DNA from: Takakia lepidozioides
Taxonomy: Eukaryota > Streptophyta > Takakiopsida > Takakiales > Takakiaceae
Reading direction: 5' to 3'
Length of the DNA stretch: 64,000 bases
NCBI GenBank assembly: GCA_030704615.1
Contig: CM060731.1
Span: 10,912,001-10,976,000, forward strand
Position numbers and translations under genes: made by a program. Shown one piece after another: positions 1 to 12,282 of the stretch. Below the pieces are notes generated by a model. It did not search any database. It worked only from the letters and a program-made list of their open reading frames with translations, and had not been told where the DNA came from. Each line of letters begins with the position of its first letter. Positions within the stretch are counted from its first letter, which is position 1.

Positions 1-15
1 GTCGGTCGGGCTGCT

Positions 16-640
16 TTGGGGGACATGCATCCCAACACTGGTGCACTGGTTCCTTTTGGTGAGGGGTCTTCTAATCCTGTTTTGGGCCACGATGAGGCCT
101 CCTCCGACGTGGACGAGGATTTTGAGGGTGACGATGGGTACATGGGCGACTCTGCTGACGAAGCAGACTGGGAAAACGAGGTGGTTGATATGGAGTGTGA
201 TGAGGAAATCTCGGCCGATTTTGTGGAGATGTTCAAGGCGAAGACGTGGGAAACCAACGCAGGCTCTGACTTTGTGAGTGATAGAGCTGCGCACAAAGAA
301 GTGGTGGCATCGTCTGTTTTTTTTTCTTATGGATACCACGCTAGTGAATGCGTATATCTTGCATTCTGCAATGGAGAGAAGGAGGGGGCGTCGGGCCATG
401 ACCCATCTACAATTCAATCTGGCTGTGACATATGGTTTGACATGGGGTTGCTGCACTGACAACATTGACACCACGGGGGATTCAGAATGCACGTTTGTGC
501 ATCAGTGCCTTCACACCACACGGCGACGAGTGTGTGTCATGTGCCATGTTCGTACTCACCATTACTGCCCTGGCTGCGATGGCAACCACTTGTGCCTTGG
601 GCGGTGTTGGAATGAGGCACACCGGCATGCCTTGAGGTGA
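16..640 (+). pseudogene. Possible transposase remnant with acidic segment and Cys/His cluster
   Basis: Two overlapping reading frames are open here. The first (16-459) encodes a very acidic stretch rich in Asp and Glu. The second (278-640) ends in a Cys/His-rich block (around 505-630) with CVMC, HYCPGC and LCLGRCW spaced like the C-terminal zinc-binding segment of piggyBac-type transposases. The join would need a frameshift or intron. I see no DDE catalytic core in the window, and the left end is cut by the window edge. Family assignment is inference; it may be another Cys-rich transposon protein. Confidence 0.3.
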
Positions 641-1260
641 CTGAATTCTGGCTTGTTGCACTATCTTCTTTCTTTGTCTGTGCATATGTTTGTGTGGGTG
701 GGGGTTCACCAAGGTGTGGGACTGCATGCAGGTATGCTGGAGGCTATGGATGGCGTGTGTGCGTGGGGCGTGGGGTGTGGGTATCTCTGATCTGTGGTGG
801 GTATGGGTTCTTCTCAGGTTGGGGGGTTGTGTGTGTCCATGTTGGTTGATGGGCAGTGGGGGTCATAGGGGGCTGGTGGTGACGGTTCAATGGCAGTGGA
901 GGGGTGTGGGGATCATGCTGCTGCTGGTTGATGGGCAGTTTTGGGAGTGGGGGGGTCATGGGGGTCTGCTGCTTGCTCATTGTGGGCTGTTTTGGTGATG
1001 GGGGAAGGGCTGGTGATGGTTCACAGGCTGTGGGGGTGAAGGGGATCTGCTGCTACTGGTTGAGGGGCTGTGGAGGTGATGGGGGTCCTTCAGTGTTGGC
1101 GTGCGTGCGTTGTGTTTGGGTGGTTTCACAGTTCTGGGGGGGGGGGCAGCAGTCATGCTTGCTGGTTGTGGTTTTGGGGGTGCTGCTTGCTACTTGGGAG
1201 AGCGGAAACTGTCTGCACACTGGGCAGATCGGGGGGTTCAACTCCCCCCCAGTTCGTGGA
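641..1260. repeat. G-rich, low-complexity degenerate repeat stretch
   Basis: About 600 bases of strongly strand-biased DNA made of degenerate GGGGGTC, CTGCTGCTGGTTGATGGGC and similar short blocks. Open frames on both strands arise from the skewed composition and show no protein family features. Several G-runs of five or more could form quadruplexes. No gene seen. Confidence 0.5.
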
Positions 1261-2009
1261 TCATGTCTTCGGGGTGGTGTGTGGTTTGGGTTCGCTACAT
1301 TCAAAAGAAAAGCAGGAGCTCACGGGGAGCTTGAACACAGATGGGCCACATTCATGACGGTTGGTAGTTGTTAGTTTTTCAGTTGCCTGTCGGGTGGAAC
1401 TCCGAAACGTCGGGCGTTCCCGGGCCCTTTTTTGGGTGTCGATTTTGGGGTCCCCCGAGTTTTGTGTGTCAATCGGTGACGTAGCCCCCTTTCTGTAGCC
1501 GGAATTGTCTACCGGCTCAGGCAATACATTACCTGAGCTGGGATTCAAGTAGAAATACACCTACTTACAAATCTCTGCCTGCATTTTGGTTAGAATTCAG
1601 AAATTCTTTTTGGAGGTAGTAGGAAATCATAGGAGGAACAATTCCACCGTTGGAATTCTGGTTCCAATGAAAATTTTGACCCCTATGGCTGAATTACAGG
1701 TCAATTGAAGCAAATAGTGCTTTTTGACCCCCCTGTTTTCCCATACAAAGGAGCCCTATGCAGATTTTGGAATTGTGCTTTGCAAATTTGGGGCAAGTTG
1801 CTTTAGGTGCCTGAGAATGGTTGGGGTCTTGGACCGAAAAAATATTTTTTCGGTCCAACTGCCTGGTCAAACCAATTTTTCCCTCTAAAATTGGAATACA
1901 CTACAGATTTAGAGCTTACCATTTTGTTATTATCTTCCTAATGACACGGTGAAATGGGCTGAAAGTCTTACAGCAGGTGCATGAGGTAGGTAGCGTCCTT
2001 TTCATACGG

Positions 2010-2068
2010 TTCATCCCTGTGGATGTGAGGGTATGTGCTTCATCCCTGTGGATGTGAGGGTATGTGCT
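2010..2068. repeat. 29-bp tandem duplication
   Basis: The block TTCATCCCTGTGGATGTGAG followed by GGTATGTGC occurs twice head to tail, at 2010 and 2039, without mismatch. It looks like a recent slippage event. The surrounding 1261-2340 shows no gene that I can support. Confidence 0.85.
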
Positions 2069-2350
2069 GTTTTGGAGTGGGCCCACCAAAAACAGCCTCG
2101 TCCATTAGGGGTTAATGGTTTTTGTTGCTGTTAAACTTCACTCCAGTTGAACTATCATTTTTTGAAACCAAGATCCCTCCACATCTTGAAACAGACTTGA
2201 TCGATGCAAAACACCTTTCAAGACATGTCGAGGCATTCAGCTTGCAAGATCTTTCCGCAGTCTGGAAGTCGAGACCATAGGCCACTATAGATTGTAACTA
2301 ACTGTGACGGCAACTATGACCCGATGAATCTCATGGAAAATAAGGGGCTA

Positions 2351-2990
2351 TGAGGGAAGTGTGGAAGCTAGTATGAAGGCTGCGCACCAAATGTTTGATA
2401 ATATGGCTCACAAAAATGTGGTCTCATGGAGTCGCAGGATATGCTCAGCATAGGTGTGGTATGGAAGCTTAGACGATACATGAGCGATTGATTCAGGAAG
2501 GGGTAGCACCCAATAGAGTCACATTCCTCGAGATTCTAAATGCCTGTGCCAGTATAGGAGTCTTGGGAGGGGAAAAAGATCCATGCTAACATCTTGAAAG
2601 CTGGAATTGAGCCAGATATCATTATGGAGAATACCCTTGTTGATAGGTATGCCAAATGTGGGAGTATAAAGGATGCACGTCAAGTGTTCAATAATATGAA
2701 TCGACCAGATCTGGTCTCATGGAATTACTCCATGATCGCAGGATATGCCATCCTAGGGATCCTCGAGGAGGGCAAAGCGGTCCATGCTGACCCAGTGAAA
2801 CCAACATCTATTAATCTGGAAACTGCCCTTGTCGATATGTAAGCTAAATGCGGGAGTGTAAAGGATACACGTCTAGTGTTCGACAGCATGGCTCGACAAG
2901 ATGTGGATTCATGGAGTGCTGCTACTGTGTCAGCCAAACACACAGGCCCTCCAGGTCGTTTTCCTTCTTTGATCTCGACACTAGATACAC
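2351..2990 (+). pseudogene. PPR protein pseudogene (PLS-type repeats)
   Basis: Several 35-residue pentatricopeptide motifs can be read, with the diagnostic YAKCGSIKDARQVF (about 2648-2690), DLVSWN (2711) and AKCGSVKD (2850) signatures. In plants such proteins bind organelle RNA. Here the frame is interrupted by stops, including a TAA at 2840-2842 directly before the next AKCG motif, and the motif at 2360-2440 runs into stops after VSWS. There is no start, targeting sequence or C-terminal E/DYW domain. It is a decayed internal fragment of a larger PPR gene. Confidence 0.8.
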
Positions 2991-3737
2991 GGTGTCGCAC
3001 CCCAGGCTCCTCGAAGAACGACCTCAGCAGATTGAAGGACAATTGATGAGGGCTGACCCTACAGAGGGTCATGGTGAAGCGCCAGTCATACCCTGGAGGC
3101 GGGCTCTCTCTTCAGGAGCTACTGGATGGTGGCAAGAGTGGTACTGGAGTTGCTTCACGGTTCCTCAACTAAATCTGATCACTGGCTGTACCCCAGTGTA
3201 ATGACAGATGGCTCAATGGCCAGCCCCTCGCTGAACGTATAAACATCAACTCACCTCCCCCGGCTCTCCCATTACCAATGAGCCCACCTTCACAACCCTC
3301 ATCGAGTGGCCACGACGCTCCGGTGCTACAAACTGGGACCCTTCAAACTCTTGTTGCTGCTGTGCACATACTACAAAATGCTCTGAAGTCCCGCAAGGAA
3401 CCCAGGGCGTACCCTACGCAACTCATCAACCCTCCCCAGGCGCCCCACAACGATTCAGGGTACCAGTAGTTCAGGCACTTGCCTTCAGAATGGAAACCGC
3501 TGTACATGCCAGACTACCGCTTCTATCACACACTATGTTATCTGCAGATAATGTCTTGGATATTACTTTTGTGGAACCACCACCTTGTACAAAGCTCTCT
3601 GTTGATAAATTATTTCCTCAAAACTATCTGTTTGATGACTATACAGTGTGCCTCTTTCAAGCGTCCTATAGCAACTACTTTTGATTCCTTCTCTTACTAT
3701 ATGCCCTTTGTAGATCGCCCCTTGCACACTAATAACA

Positions 3738-4166
3738 GTATATATGGACGATGACATTCTCCTGAGGTCTGGATGCAGGCCTTCCCGCTCATCTGCAGGT
3801 CCTTCAGATTGATGAATCGATTGATTCATTTAGCGATCAATCTGTGACTTGCAGCCAGTCTTCGACTAATTAAGCTAAGCTTAATGCCCTAAGTTGTAAG
3901 GAGGAATTCCCGAAAATACAAATCCACAGGTGACTTTCTAGTCTACCTTAGTCTTGCCTTCCACCTTGTAGCTTATCATGCATAATGGCAAAACCTACAG
4001 TATGTATGGACGACAGATATTCTCCTGAGGTCTGGATGCAGGCCTTCCCGCTCATCTGCAGGTTCATCTGAAGATAGATGAATCGATGGATTCATTTACC
4101 GATCAATCTGTGACTTGCAGCCAGTCTTCGACTATTCAAGCCTAAGCTTGGTGCCCCCTAAGGCCT
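3738..4166. repeat. Tandem duplication of about 150 bp, 265 bp apart
   Basis: The sequence beginning TATGGACGA and running through CCTGAGGTCTGGATGCAGGC to the AAGCTTAATG/AAGCTTGGTG region appears at about 3738-3889 and again at 4001-4166. Identity is high, with small indels between the copies. I see no coding sequence; it is probably a duplicated non-coding repeat or element end. Confidence 0.75.
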
Positions 4167-4169
4167 GCT

Positions 4170-6900
4170 TACTTGGCTGCTAACCCCCTACCTCGTTTCT
4201 CTTCTTAAAACCACTCATACTCACACTCCATACGCCGGGGCTCATCTTGCTAATTGACAAGTAGCCACCGCTACACCTGGTCACAAACGTGCACTTCTTC
4301 TGTGCGACCATGAACCTGCATGGAAAGACTCAAACAACAGCAAACAACGAGGGGAGGATCCGTCTCTTTAGGACTGGACGCCTCCACAACATTGACGTGG
4401 AAACAGCACAGGCGACAACGGGAGAGAGCACGCAAGATCACAACCATGCACACTTGCATGCATGCATTCGAGCGTGCTCTCTCTCGTTGTCACCCTGGTC
4501 ACTTTAGAAGGAGATGATACCTGACGACTGATCCTCTGCACCAGGGTATTACACGGCATCTCCACGTCTCAGGTCAATGGCAACTTGACGAAGCCAGCCA
4601 GATCCCATACACCTGAGCTCACTCTGAAGGGAGAAAAGGCTAGTCTGCAGCTAGAGTTCGTCGTGGACCACAGCAACCCATGAGACGAGCGCCGATGTCC
4701 GATAAAGCTACCAACTACCTACCTATCTGCAAAGCAATCGGAGTGATGTGACATGCAGGAGCCCAGAGCCATTTATCACCACGCAGGAGCACGCTAGGAA
4801 TCAAAAGCACGGCCTTCAATGACATCCAACCTTGAGCTCCAATTACAAGGCTACGGTACAATTGCATGCCGCAGAATTTTGGAGCAACACTGATCGAAGG
4901 TGACAAGAGTGTCGGTAGGTAGTTGGTACCGCCATAGACAGCAATCTCAACGCACTCTCTGCGAGCAATTCCAATCTCCACACCTGCCACACACTGCATG
5001 TTGTGCTCATCATATTCATCGTCTAGACTCTTACCTCTTTTTGTTTTATGCATTGATGAAGGGCCGCAAATCTTGTGATTCCTACAAAAACATTCCACAT
5101 TCTGTCATCTTATGCTCCCACACTTTCCTTTTTCCCAATGGCCCCATTGCCAGGTTTCCCTAACAGACCAGCCCAAATTGGTTTTCAATAGCAGCGGTAT
5201 CTGAGATTGTCCATGCAAAAACAATTTAAACCCTCACAAGGTGTGAGCAAAGCATTTGAGAGTGGGCCCGGTTGAAGTAAATAGGGAAGGAAAGAATTGA
5301 ATGCTCAGAAATGGAAGGGGCCCCTTGGCTCGAAATGTGTGCAACCCATGTGCAGCGCAGAAGCCCATTACTGTATTACTGTTTTACTCTCTTTTTATAT
5401 CGCTCCCCTACTTGTCTGTGGGTCCCAAACCCGATTTGCTGTGATCGGGCGACGAATACAATATTATTCTTCACATTTAATGTGACAGCACATAGTTCCA
5501 TCCAACATGGCTCATAAATGATTTGATGGAGGGAATACCCAAACAAGACTAGTAGGGGCGGTGAACCTCGAGAATTGCTAGGTAAAAGCCTCGGGGAGAA
5601 ATTTCAGGTGCGATTAGAAATCGGCCTTCTCCGAAACTGATGCCGAAGACTGTGGCATGTGCGGATGTGAATTGGCCAGGGAAATGTGGATTGGCCAAGT
5701 TTTCCACATTCCTGAATTAGCATCATCGGAAAAATAGGAACAGCAACTTCCTTTGAATGGTTTCGGAGGAACCCTTCGGAGAAAGCCGTAGTTCGCTAGA
5801 CACTCCTCGACTCCCCCAAAACATGAGGGGGTGGTTCGACCCTTCTAATCACCCCTCCTGAAATTAACAAATCAGCTGCCTTCCATGAGGCTGCGGATGA
5901 GAAAAAACCCAAATTCTGACAAGGTCCGGCAAAACCAGCCGCTTGGTGAAGGGACAAGGGACCTGGTTTTATGAAAGGAGCCATTCGATTCTTGAAAGGA
6001 GCTTCAAGAATATTCTATGCAAACCAATGAAGGGGCTTTGAAGGTGGGGATGATTCATTTGCGGAAGCTGGCCCTTCGCTTGTTTCTGTCTCTTGTCAGC
6101 TTTACTTACAATCTTTCCTTGTTGCTTTGGTATCCTCTGCACAGCCTAATGAGGCCCGGTACACTACGTGGCCCGCCGCCCACCCGCAGCCGCGCCCCCC
6201 TTAGTCGGGCGCCTCACATCCGCGCGGTCACCGCGACGACGGGCCCCACGCGGTCTGAAGTCCATTTTAGGTGTAAGTATTTTTGGGCATTGCATGCAGA
6301 GGTCAGAACAGTCTGCATAGAAGTTGTGGGTAGCAGTATGGTCATGCATGTCCCTGGATAACCTCCAAATTTTTTGTTTTTTAATGATAATTTTGTTACT
6401 TTAAAAAAAAATCTAAGTCCCACCGGAAATAGTTCGGGCGTCCTTCCATGTGGTCAAACCCTACCAAAAGATGATGTCATGATTGGGGTTTGAACATCCT
6501 CCGGGCACTTCTATGTGCAAGACCCAGACCCAAACCCTATCTGGGTCCGATCTCCCAACTCTCCATGAAAAGTTGAAAGTTAGGAGTTCGGTCCTGATCT
6601 TTGACTTTCATTTGCTATAGCAGGTTGGTTTTGGTGATCACCTGTGGAGCAGGTCTCTCTCTTGTGTGTGAAGCATGCGTGGATGTGTGTGGAGCACACG
6701 TGGAAGAAGGAAACTGGCAACACAACCAGCTCGTCTTGGGAGATGGGGAGGCTACATGGGAGCACCCGTCGTCAAGGGTCGGGCCATTGGTCAAACCCAT
6801 TCCAATGATGTTGTCATTGGAAGGGGTCGGGTCTACATGGAAAGGGGCTCTTACATGGTGGCTATACTTGGATGCCCATGTTCGTAAGTAGTCATACAGG
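4170..6900. other. Intergenic stretch without supported gene
   Basis: Short open frames occur on both strands, but none shows a recognisable domain, splice structure or codon bias. The CT-rich segment near 4200 and the GC-rich patch at 6160-6250 are the only compositional features. Nothing that I can name. Confidence 0.5.
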
Positions 6901-6916
6901 AGAAATGTATGGTCAG

Positions 6917-7370
6917 GCATGAAAGTACATGAGGTGTCTTCATGCACAAGTCTTGAATAGTATGTACTATGATTATGTATGACAATGCATCATACTTCAA
7001 ATCATGTAGGTATGCTTTATCTTTAGGCATCAAATTCGTGAGGTCACGGGTTCAAATTACAATGAATGAAATGGTGAGTATGAATCTTCATATCTATACT
7101 AATATCATTCTTTTTATTTCCTTATTTGGCCCGTTACTGATTTGAATGCATTGTCATATCTATTAGCATAGTCATACATACATGAAGTCATGTCTCATTC
7201 ATGCACATTTCTTGAATGGCATATGTATGACAATGTATCAAACTTATTAGGTATTTACATGCATTATTAATATTTTATTTCCATGCATAGTATTCATGAG
7301 GTCGTGGGTTCAAATTACAATGAATGAGACGATGGGTATGAATCTTAATATCTCTACTAAAATATATTTT
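6917..7370. repeat. Two tandem copies of a roughly 250-bp AT-rich repeat
   Basis: Both copies run from an ACATGAGGTGTC/TGAAGTCATGTC block, through CTTGAATRG and TATGTATGACAATG, to GGGTTCAAATTACAATGAAT (about 7049-7068 and 7298-7317) and a final ATGAATCTTMATATCT block. The GGGTTCAAATT core resembles a polymerase III B box, so a tRNA-derived SINE origin is conceivable. No A box was identified. 7380-8120 adds only AT-rich DNA without a gene. Confidence 0.65.
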
Positions 7371-8125
7371 CTTGTTTTATTACTTGAAAAATAAAGAGTC
7401 AGTTGCATTGTCATACATGGACATCTTGTATTATTTTCATGCACAATCACATACAAGTCATAGGCGGACATATGGTATTGATATCTTAATGGGGTCAGTT
7501 ACATGGTCTATGAATATAATTCAGTTCAAACCCTCATGGTGCTATGACCTGACATACAGTAAAATGCAAATATTTATAGTTAATTTTTTTAAATATTATA
7601 CATATATTTGAGTTTAGGATAGTGTATTATAATAATGTAATAGTAGCGTAGTACAGTAGTGTTGTGGGTAGTTTGAATAGTTTGGGGATGGGGGTTGAGT
7701 TGGCATATTAGTGTATTGGTGTCTAGTGTCTACGTATTTCAGATAGCTTGATTGTAGGGGTGATGTAGTGGTTATATAGAATGATTTTTGTTTCACGACT
7801 TGGTACAACTCATTTTGAGTCATAACAGACATAAATGACTCTCCGACTTTGACTCATAAAAGACTAATACAACAGACACCCCTGTGGTATTGGACCCTCA
7901 TGCCGGAGGTCGAGGGGGGCTGCTATATCATGAGCGGCATGAGCATGAGCGGACCATTGTGTGTCCACGGAAATAGGGTTAGGAGGCACGGAAATAGGGC
8001 CATGTGAAGTTGGAATGTGGCACCAGTGGACTCATCATAGCAATGAAATGCAACATTTTATTGCAAATTTTGTGGCAAGCCACATCTATACAAGTGTGTC
8101 TTAACTGTCATAGCCGGAATGGGCA

Positions 8126-9125
8126 CTACTCTCCTACACCCTCCGAGGAACTTGCCCCACCTTCCTCCTCATTCCCCTCATTCCCCTCATCCCCCTTATC
8201 CTCCGAGCTCTGAGATGCATCAGTTCCACTATGCCTCTCAAAAATTCCGTCCTCTCCTTGGGGGACTGTCCACCTCACCTCCTGGGAATCTTCTGCCTCT
8301 TCTCCCCCATTTTCCTCAGCAGAATCCAAGACAAATCTACGAGCCTGATGGGCTCTAATAGCTGTTGTGTCCTCCCTCATCTTCATTTTCTTGAGGCTTG
8401 CCTCGTCTAAAATCTGTTGTACACGACTAGGTTCGGAAGACCTCCTAATGGACACCGAAGCAAGCCGGGCAGCATAAGTAGGAAGGATGTAGTGCCTTTT
8501 TGGACTCGGCATGAAATCCCCCCTGGCAAAAAAGAACATGTTCCTCCTGCCCATGAACTGCGGTGTAGACGTCCCTCCTGTAGTACTTGGCATCCTGCAG
8601 TAAGAACAAATCCACTTTAAGATTGTCAATACCAGCAGAAGCAAAAAAGGGTCTTTCGATGAAATAAGAGAGCGAAGGGAGGTGTCTCACGAAATCAGGA
8701 GGCAATTTACAATGCGACCACTCACTCGTAAACCGGGGGCTCCTCGGCCTCGATCCCAACTTGTACCTCCCCCTCCTCCTTGTCGGATTCTTCCTCATCC
8801 TCCGAGGATGCCTCTTCCTCTTTCGGCAGACGTTCAGCCGCTGCAAGTTCGGAGTTGTGGAGGGCAGTATCTGGCTCGAAGGCGAAGACATGTCTGTCGG
8901 ACAACGTCCCTGCCCACATTGAGGCATCTGAGGGACAAAGCGGGCGGTTAGTAGCATGCGGCATGCAATTGCAATCGGGCCAAGGGACAAACTGTGCACG
9001 TGAAGGCTTACCTGTGCCGCATGTGAGGTCAAGAATCCGCCCTTGGACATCCGAGCACGTCTCCATGAGGGTTTGGATGAAAGCAAGGCTCCGGGTGTCT
9101 CGATTGCCCGAAATAAAGTTTTCTT
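8126..9125 (-). pseudogene. DNA methylase-like fragment with acidic tail, fused downstream of a retroelement gag
   Basis: On the minus strand a frame reads through METCSDVQGRILDLTCGT (about 9066-9013), a motif-I-like SAM-binding segment of DNA methylases. A good donor (GTAAGC, from 9011) and a pyrimidine-rich acceptor (AG at 8929-8928) follow. Splicing them continues as WAGTLSDRHVFAFEPD, then a Glu/Asp-rich linker near 8800-8740. Further down are a segment with LPSLSYFIERPFF and a second acidic tail ending at 8126. Frame changes between these parts mean more introns or decay. The upstream edge joins retroelement gag sequence near 9115. The methylase assignment is inferred from motif spacing only. 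Confidence 0.4.
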
Positions 9126-10822
9126 GCAGTGTGGAGCAATTTTTAATAATTGTCCAATGGTAATTTGGGTCTTGGTCTGGCAGATTACTTCGGCCAATTC
9201 TGTTTCCGTGGTTGTATTCATGGTCTTCACCGTTGGTCTAATTTGCTTATCTGGAGTTGGCTCTCCAGAAGGTATATGGGTTCCTTCTTGCATTTGAGCT
9301 ATGGTTTTACTTACTTCCTGGTGTAAGCTCTTTTCCTCCTGTCATGTTGCACTTTCTGGATATTGTTTCCGTTCTTCTTTGATCTCCTTATTTGGAGGTT
9401 TCTGTTTCTTGGCCTGAGTTCAGGTTACCGCAAGAGTATCCACTACAGGGGTTGCCATACTTACGGCTACACTTGGTCCGGCTTCCATATTTTCCACTTC
9501 TGCCTCATGCTTGATTCGCAACTGACATTCATGTTTCCAGTGTCTCTCTTTCTTACAATAGTGGCATCTCGTGCTTTCTTTGTTTCTGGGTTGATGTTCC
9601 CTATCCCTTGGTGAATATTCATTTTGTGGCCTCTGATAACGATTACCCATGTTGTATCGTCTTGGTTCGTTCGATCCTCCCCGTCGGATTTGGACTTGGT
9701 GTACCCCCACCTCTCGTGTGTACCCAGTCTTCTTGGCCCGTTGGTTGTAAATACAATGGCTGGTATTATGATTGTTCATATGACAAATATCACAGTATTT
9801 GTCCTTCATATGGCATTCCGTTGCCAGGTGTCCTACAGTCCCGCATTTGTGACACCATGTTGCCTTTCGTGGCCCTTCATCTTTAAAATTCTTGATAGCC
9901 TCTGCTATCTTCTGATCCAAAGTGGTTTTGTCAATCACTTCTTTCTTCTTTTGCTTGGGCTTTTCTTCATCATCAGAGTCTTCTTCTTCCAAGAGATCCT
10001 TGGAATCTTTGCTTCTGCTCAGATGGAATCCCAATTCCAACTTCTTTGCAGTCCCTACTGCTTCATCCAAAGTGTTGTTAGGCATGACTGTAATCATGGT
10101 TACGTATTCAGGACGAAGTCCATTGATGAACCATGATTTTTGCAAATCATCCCCTGGTGCTTGAGGTAGTTTCCTGATCAGAGTTTTCATTCTCTCCAGG
10201 TAGTCGACTACCAATTCTTTCTTTTTCTATCTTAGGTTTAAACCACGTAGAGCAAGAGGGAGAACTTGATGCATAAGCACATGGTAGTCATGTGATTTTA
10301 ATTGCAGATTTCACACGTGGATTTGTTGGATCTATATCTTTTTTGTAACGCGGCTCTCATATCCGCCCAATTCGCAAAGTGATTAGTTGGGAAAGTCGCC
10401 AACCATTCAATGCCTTTCCGAGCCATTGAACAAGGAAATAGTCGGATCTTCTCTTGGTCTGTTGCTTCATTGTAAATGGTGCACATGTTTTCAAATTGAT
10501 TAAGATGGATATCTAGATCAGATTTCCCATCATATAAAGGAAATGGTGGTCTGGTTTTGCTTGCTGCTAAAGCCATCGGTGCAACTGGTGCTGCTGGTGC
10601 AACTGGTTGTCCAAACTGGGATGGTCCCACTGCTGCTGGCTGTGGTGGTGTTGGTGTTTGTCTTCCAAACAGTGATTCAAAGCTAGGAGGTCCTTGTCCC
10701 AATGATAGTCGTCTTCCAGCTGCTGTCCCTACTAAGCTTAATGAATCTTTAAAAGCTTTGAGTGCAGTTCTGGTTATCCTTTCTGGAGAAGTGCTTTCAC
10801 TTCTTTCACCTTCTTCACTCAA
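9116..10822 (-). mobile_element. Ty3/gypsy element A: gag with three zinc knuckles
   Basis: Minus-strand gag of an LTR retrotransposon. The capsid part (10822-10298) has the retrotransposon gag signature around DLDIHLNQFENMC and RLFPCSM. A break near 10298-10214 is followed by the nucleocapsid part (10214-9420), with three CX2CX4HX4C knuckles: CHKCGTVGHLATEC, CDICHMNNHNTSHC and CHYCKKERHWKHEC. A stop at about 9420 precedes a pre-protease linker ending in TQITIGQLLKIAPHCKK (to about 9116). It is homologous to the second gag at 16.7-17.9 kb. No protease or RT follows; unrelated methylase-like sequence is attached instead. Confidence 0.85.
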
Positions 10823-10842
10823 AATGTTCTCAAATCTTTCTT

Positions 10843-11776
10843 CTAATATTTCAGCAAAACCTCTATTTGGCTTGTTACTGTAGAAGGTCCTTCAGATCTT
10901 TCTTGTGGTAACCATTCACCAAGTACATTACTGGCAACTTCTTCTGGTGTAGTGTTCCCACTTCCCACCGATCCGATTTCCTGATCTTCTGGTTTATCAC
11001 TGTTTGATGTCTCACCTTGAATAATTTTCAAGTTCTGTAATTCTGGGAACTCTTCTCTTAACCGAGCCTCCCTTTCTGCAGCATATTTCTCTATTCGTTC
11101 AGCTCTATCTTGTTAAGCTTTTTCTTTAATTTCCTCATTCATTCCCACATCATATGTAGAATTCTTTTTTAGTACCCTTTAAAACAGTCTTGGTATGTCA
11201 GTAAAGAAAATTTATAGTGTCTCTACCCTTTCTTCAAGATTCATCCTATCTTGCAAGAATCTGTATTACGACTTAATTTTCTTTTTTACTGATTGATCAC
11301 CAAACTTTTTAATGGGCACAATAATACCATCTGTCTTTTTCAGTGTATCTGACTTGCAATAAGTCTTTGGGTATCCAGTACTCCACTGCTTCTATGATCG
11401 TGTGACAATATTCATAATTTGAACATCCTTCTCTGAAAATATAACTAGTGTAACAAACTTTTCTGATTGGGATTAGAGTAATCAATAGAGCTAGACGAGA
11501 CAACCACTCTTCACTTCTAATCCTACATTCCCAAGGTGCTCGTATAATATTGATCACTCCTCCCTTCAATCCCCATTTGTCATCTTCTTTCGCGATTGAC
11601 AGAAAGATTTTCTGTTGTATTGCTCTTGGTAAACCATGAAAATTTTCCAGGAATGTTTTCCATTCCTTTGCTTCTGTTGACTCGTTCTGTCGTGATTTCA
11701 AGAAATCACTGAGTAACCATCCTTCTTTGAGTACTCTTGAACTCAACATACCGTTAGTCCCCAGTATGGTCGCCAA
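10843..11776 (-). mobile_element. Element A 5' internal region, upstream of gag
   Basis: Between the probable primer-binding region and gag lie two open stretches (11776-11309 and 11031-10843) with no ATG at the listed 5' edge of the first. The first encodes about 155 residues rich in Trp and Leu without a family that I recognise. The second is Ser/Glu-rich and may be the N-terminal part of gag. Plant Tat/Athila-type elements often carry long leaders or extra ORFs; whether this is one is inference. Confidence 0.4.
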
Positions 11777-11798
11777 ATGATGGTCGCCAAATGTTAAC
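11757..11798 (-). promoter_or_regulatory. Probable LTR edge and primer-binding-like site of element A
   Basis: Read on the minus strand, the sequence runs GGCGGTTAACA, then TTTGGCGACCATCATTTGGCGACCATACTGGGGAC in two 14-bp repeats. The CA end fits an LTR terminus. TTTGGCGACC...TGGGGAC resembles the TTTGGCGCC...GGGGA junction seen just after the 5' LTR of plant Ty3/gypsy elements. If right, the 5' LTR lies to the right (11.8 kb upward) and gag is downstream on the minus strand, as observed. Confidence 0.5.
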
Positions 11799-12059
11799 CG
11801 CCGGTTTATGACTTAGACAAAACAAGCTATTAATACTACTACCCATTTCTTAAGACATGCAACAGAGGTTGTTACGTCTCTTCCTCCCCTGAACAAGTCG
11901 TCCTCCTCAAGAAATGATCCCCTTCCTGTTGCCGCTCTGCCTACTCTACCCGCAAGCTGTTCTAACCACCTAACTAACTAACCGTCACCCCTGAAGTAAC
12001 ACGTTCCCTCTGCAGATGTCGTTCCCACACAGTCGTTCTCTGTCAATGATAACTGTTCC

Positions 12060-12282
12060 CCATGTACTGTGACAGGCTGTGTCAAGCTGTGCCGAGCTGT
12101 GACTGGCTGTGTAAAGTTGTGTCGGGCTGTGACTGGCTGTGCGAAGCTATGTCGGGCTGTGTCTGGCTATGATAGACTGTGACGAGCTGTGTAAAGTTGT
12201 GTCAGGCTGTGACTGGCTGTGCGAAGCTGTGTCGGGCTGTGTAAAGCTGTGTCTGGCTGTGATAGATTGTGACAAGCTGTCT
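12060..12282. repeat. 10-bp minisatellite (GCTGTGNNNG units)
   Basis: About 21 head-to-tail units of a 10-bp motif, mostly GCTGTGACTG, GCTGTGTAAA, GTTGTGTCGG and GCTGTGCGAA. Unit order repeats at a higher level: the series TAAAGTTGTGTC, GGGCTGTGACTGGCTGTGCG recurs. It lies in the presumed LTR or leader of element A. No frame or gene is supported. Confidence 0.85.
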
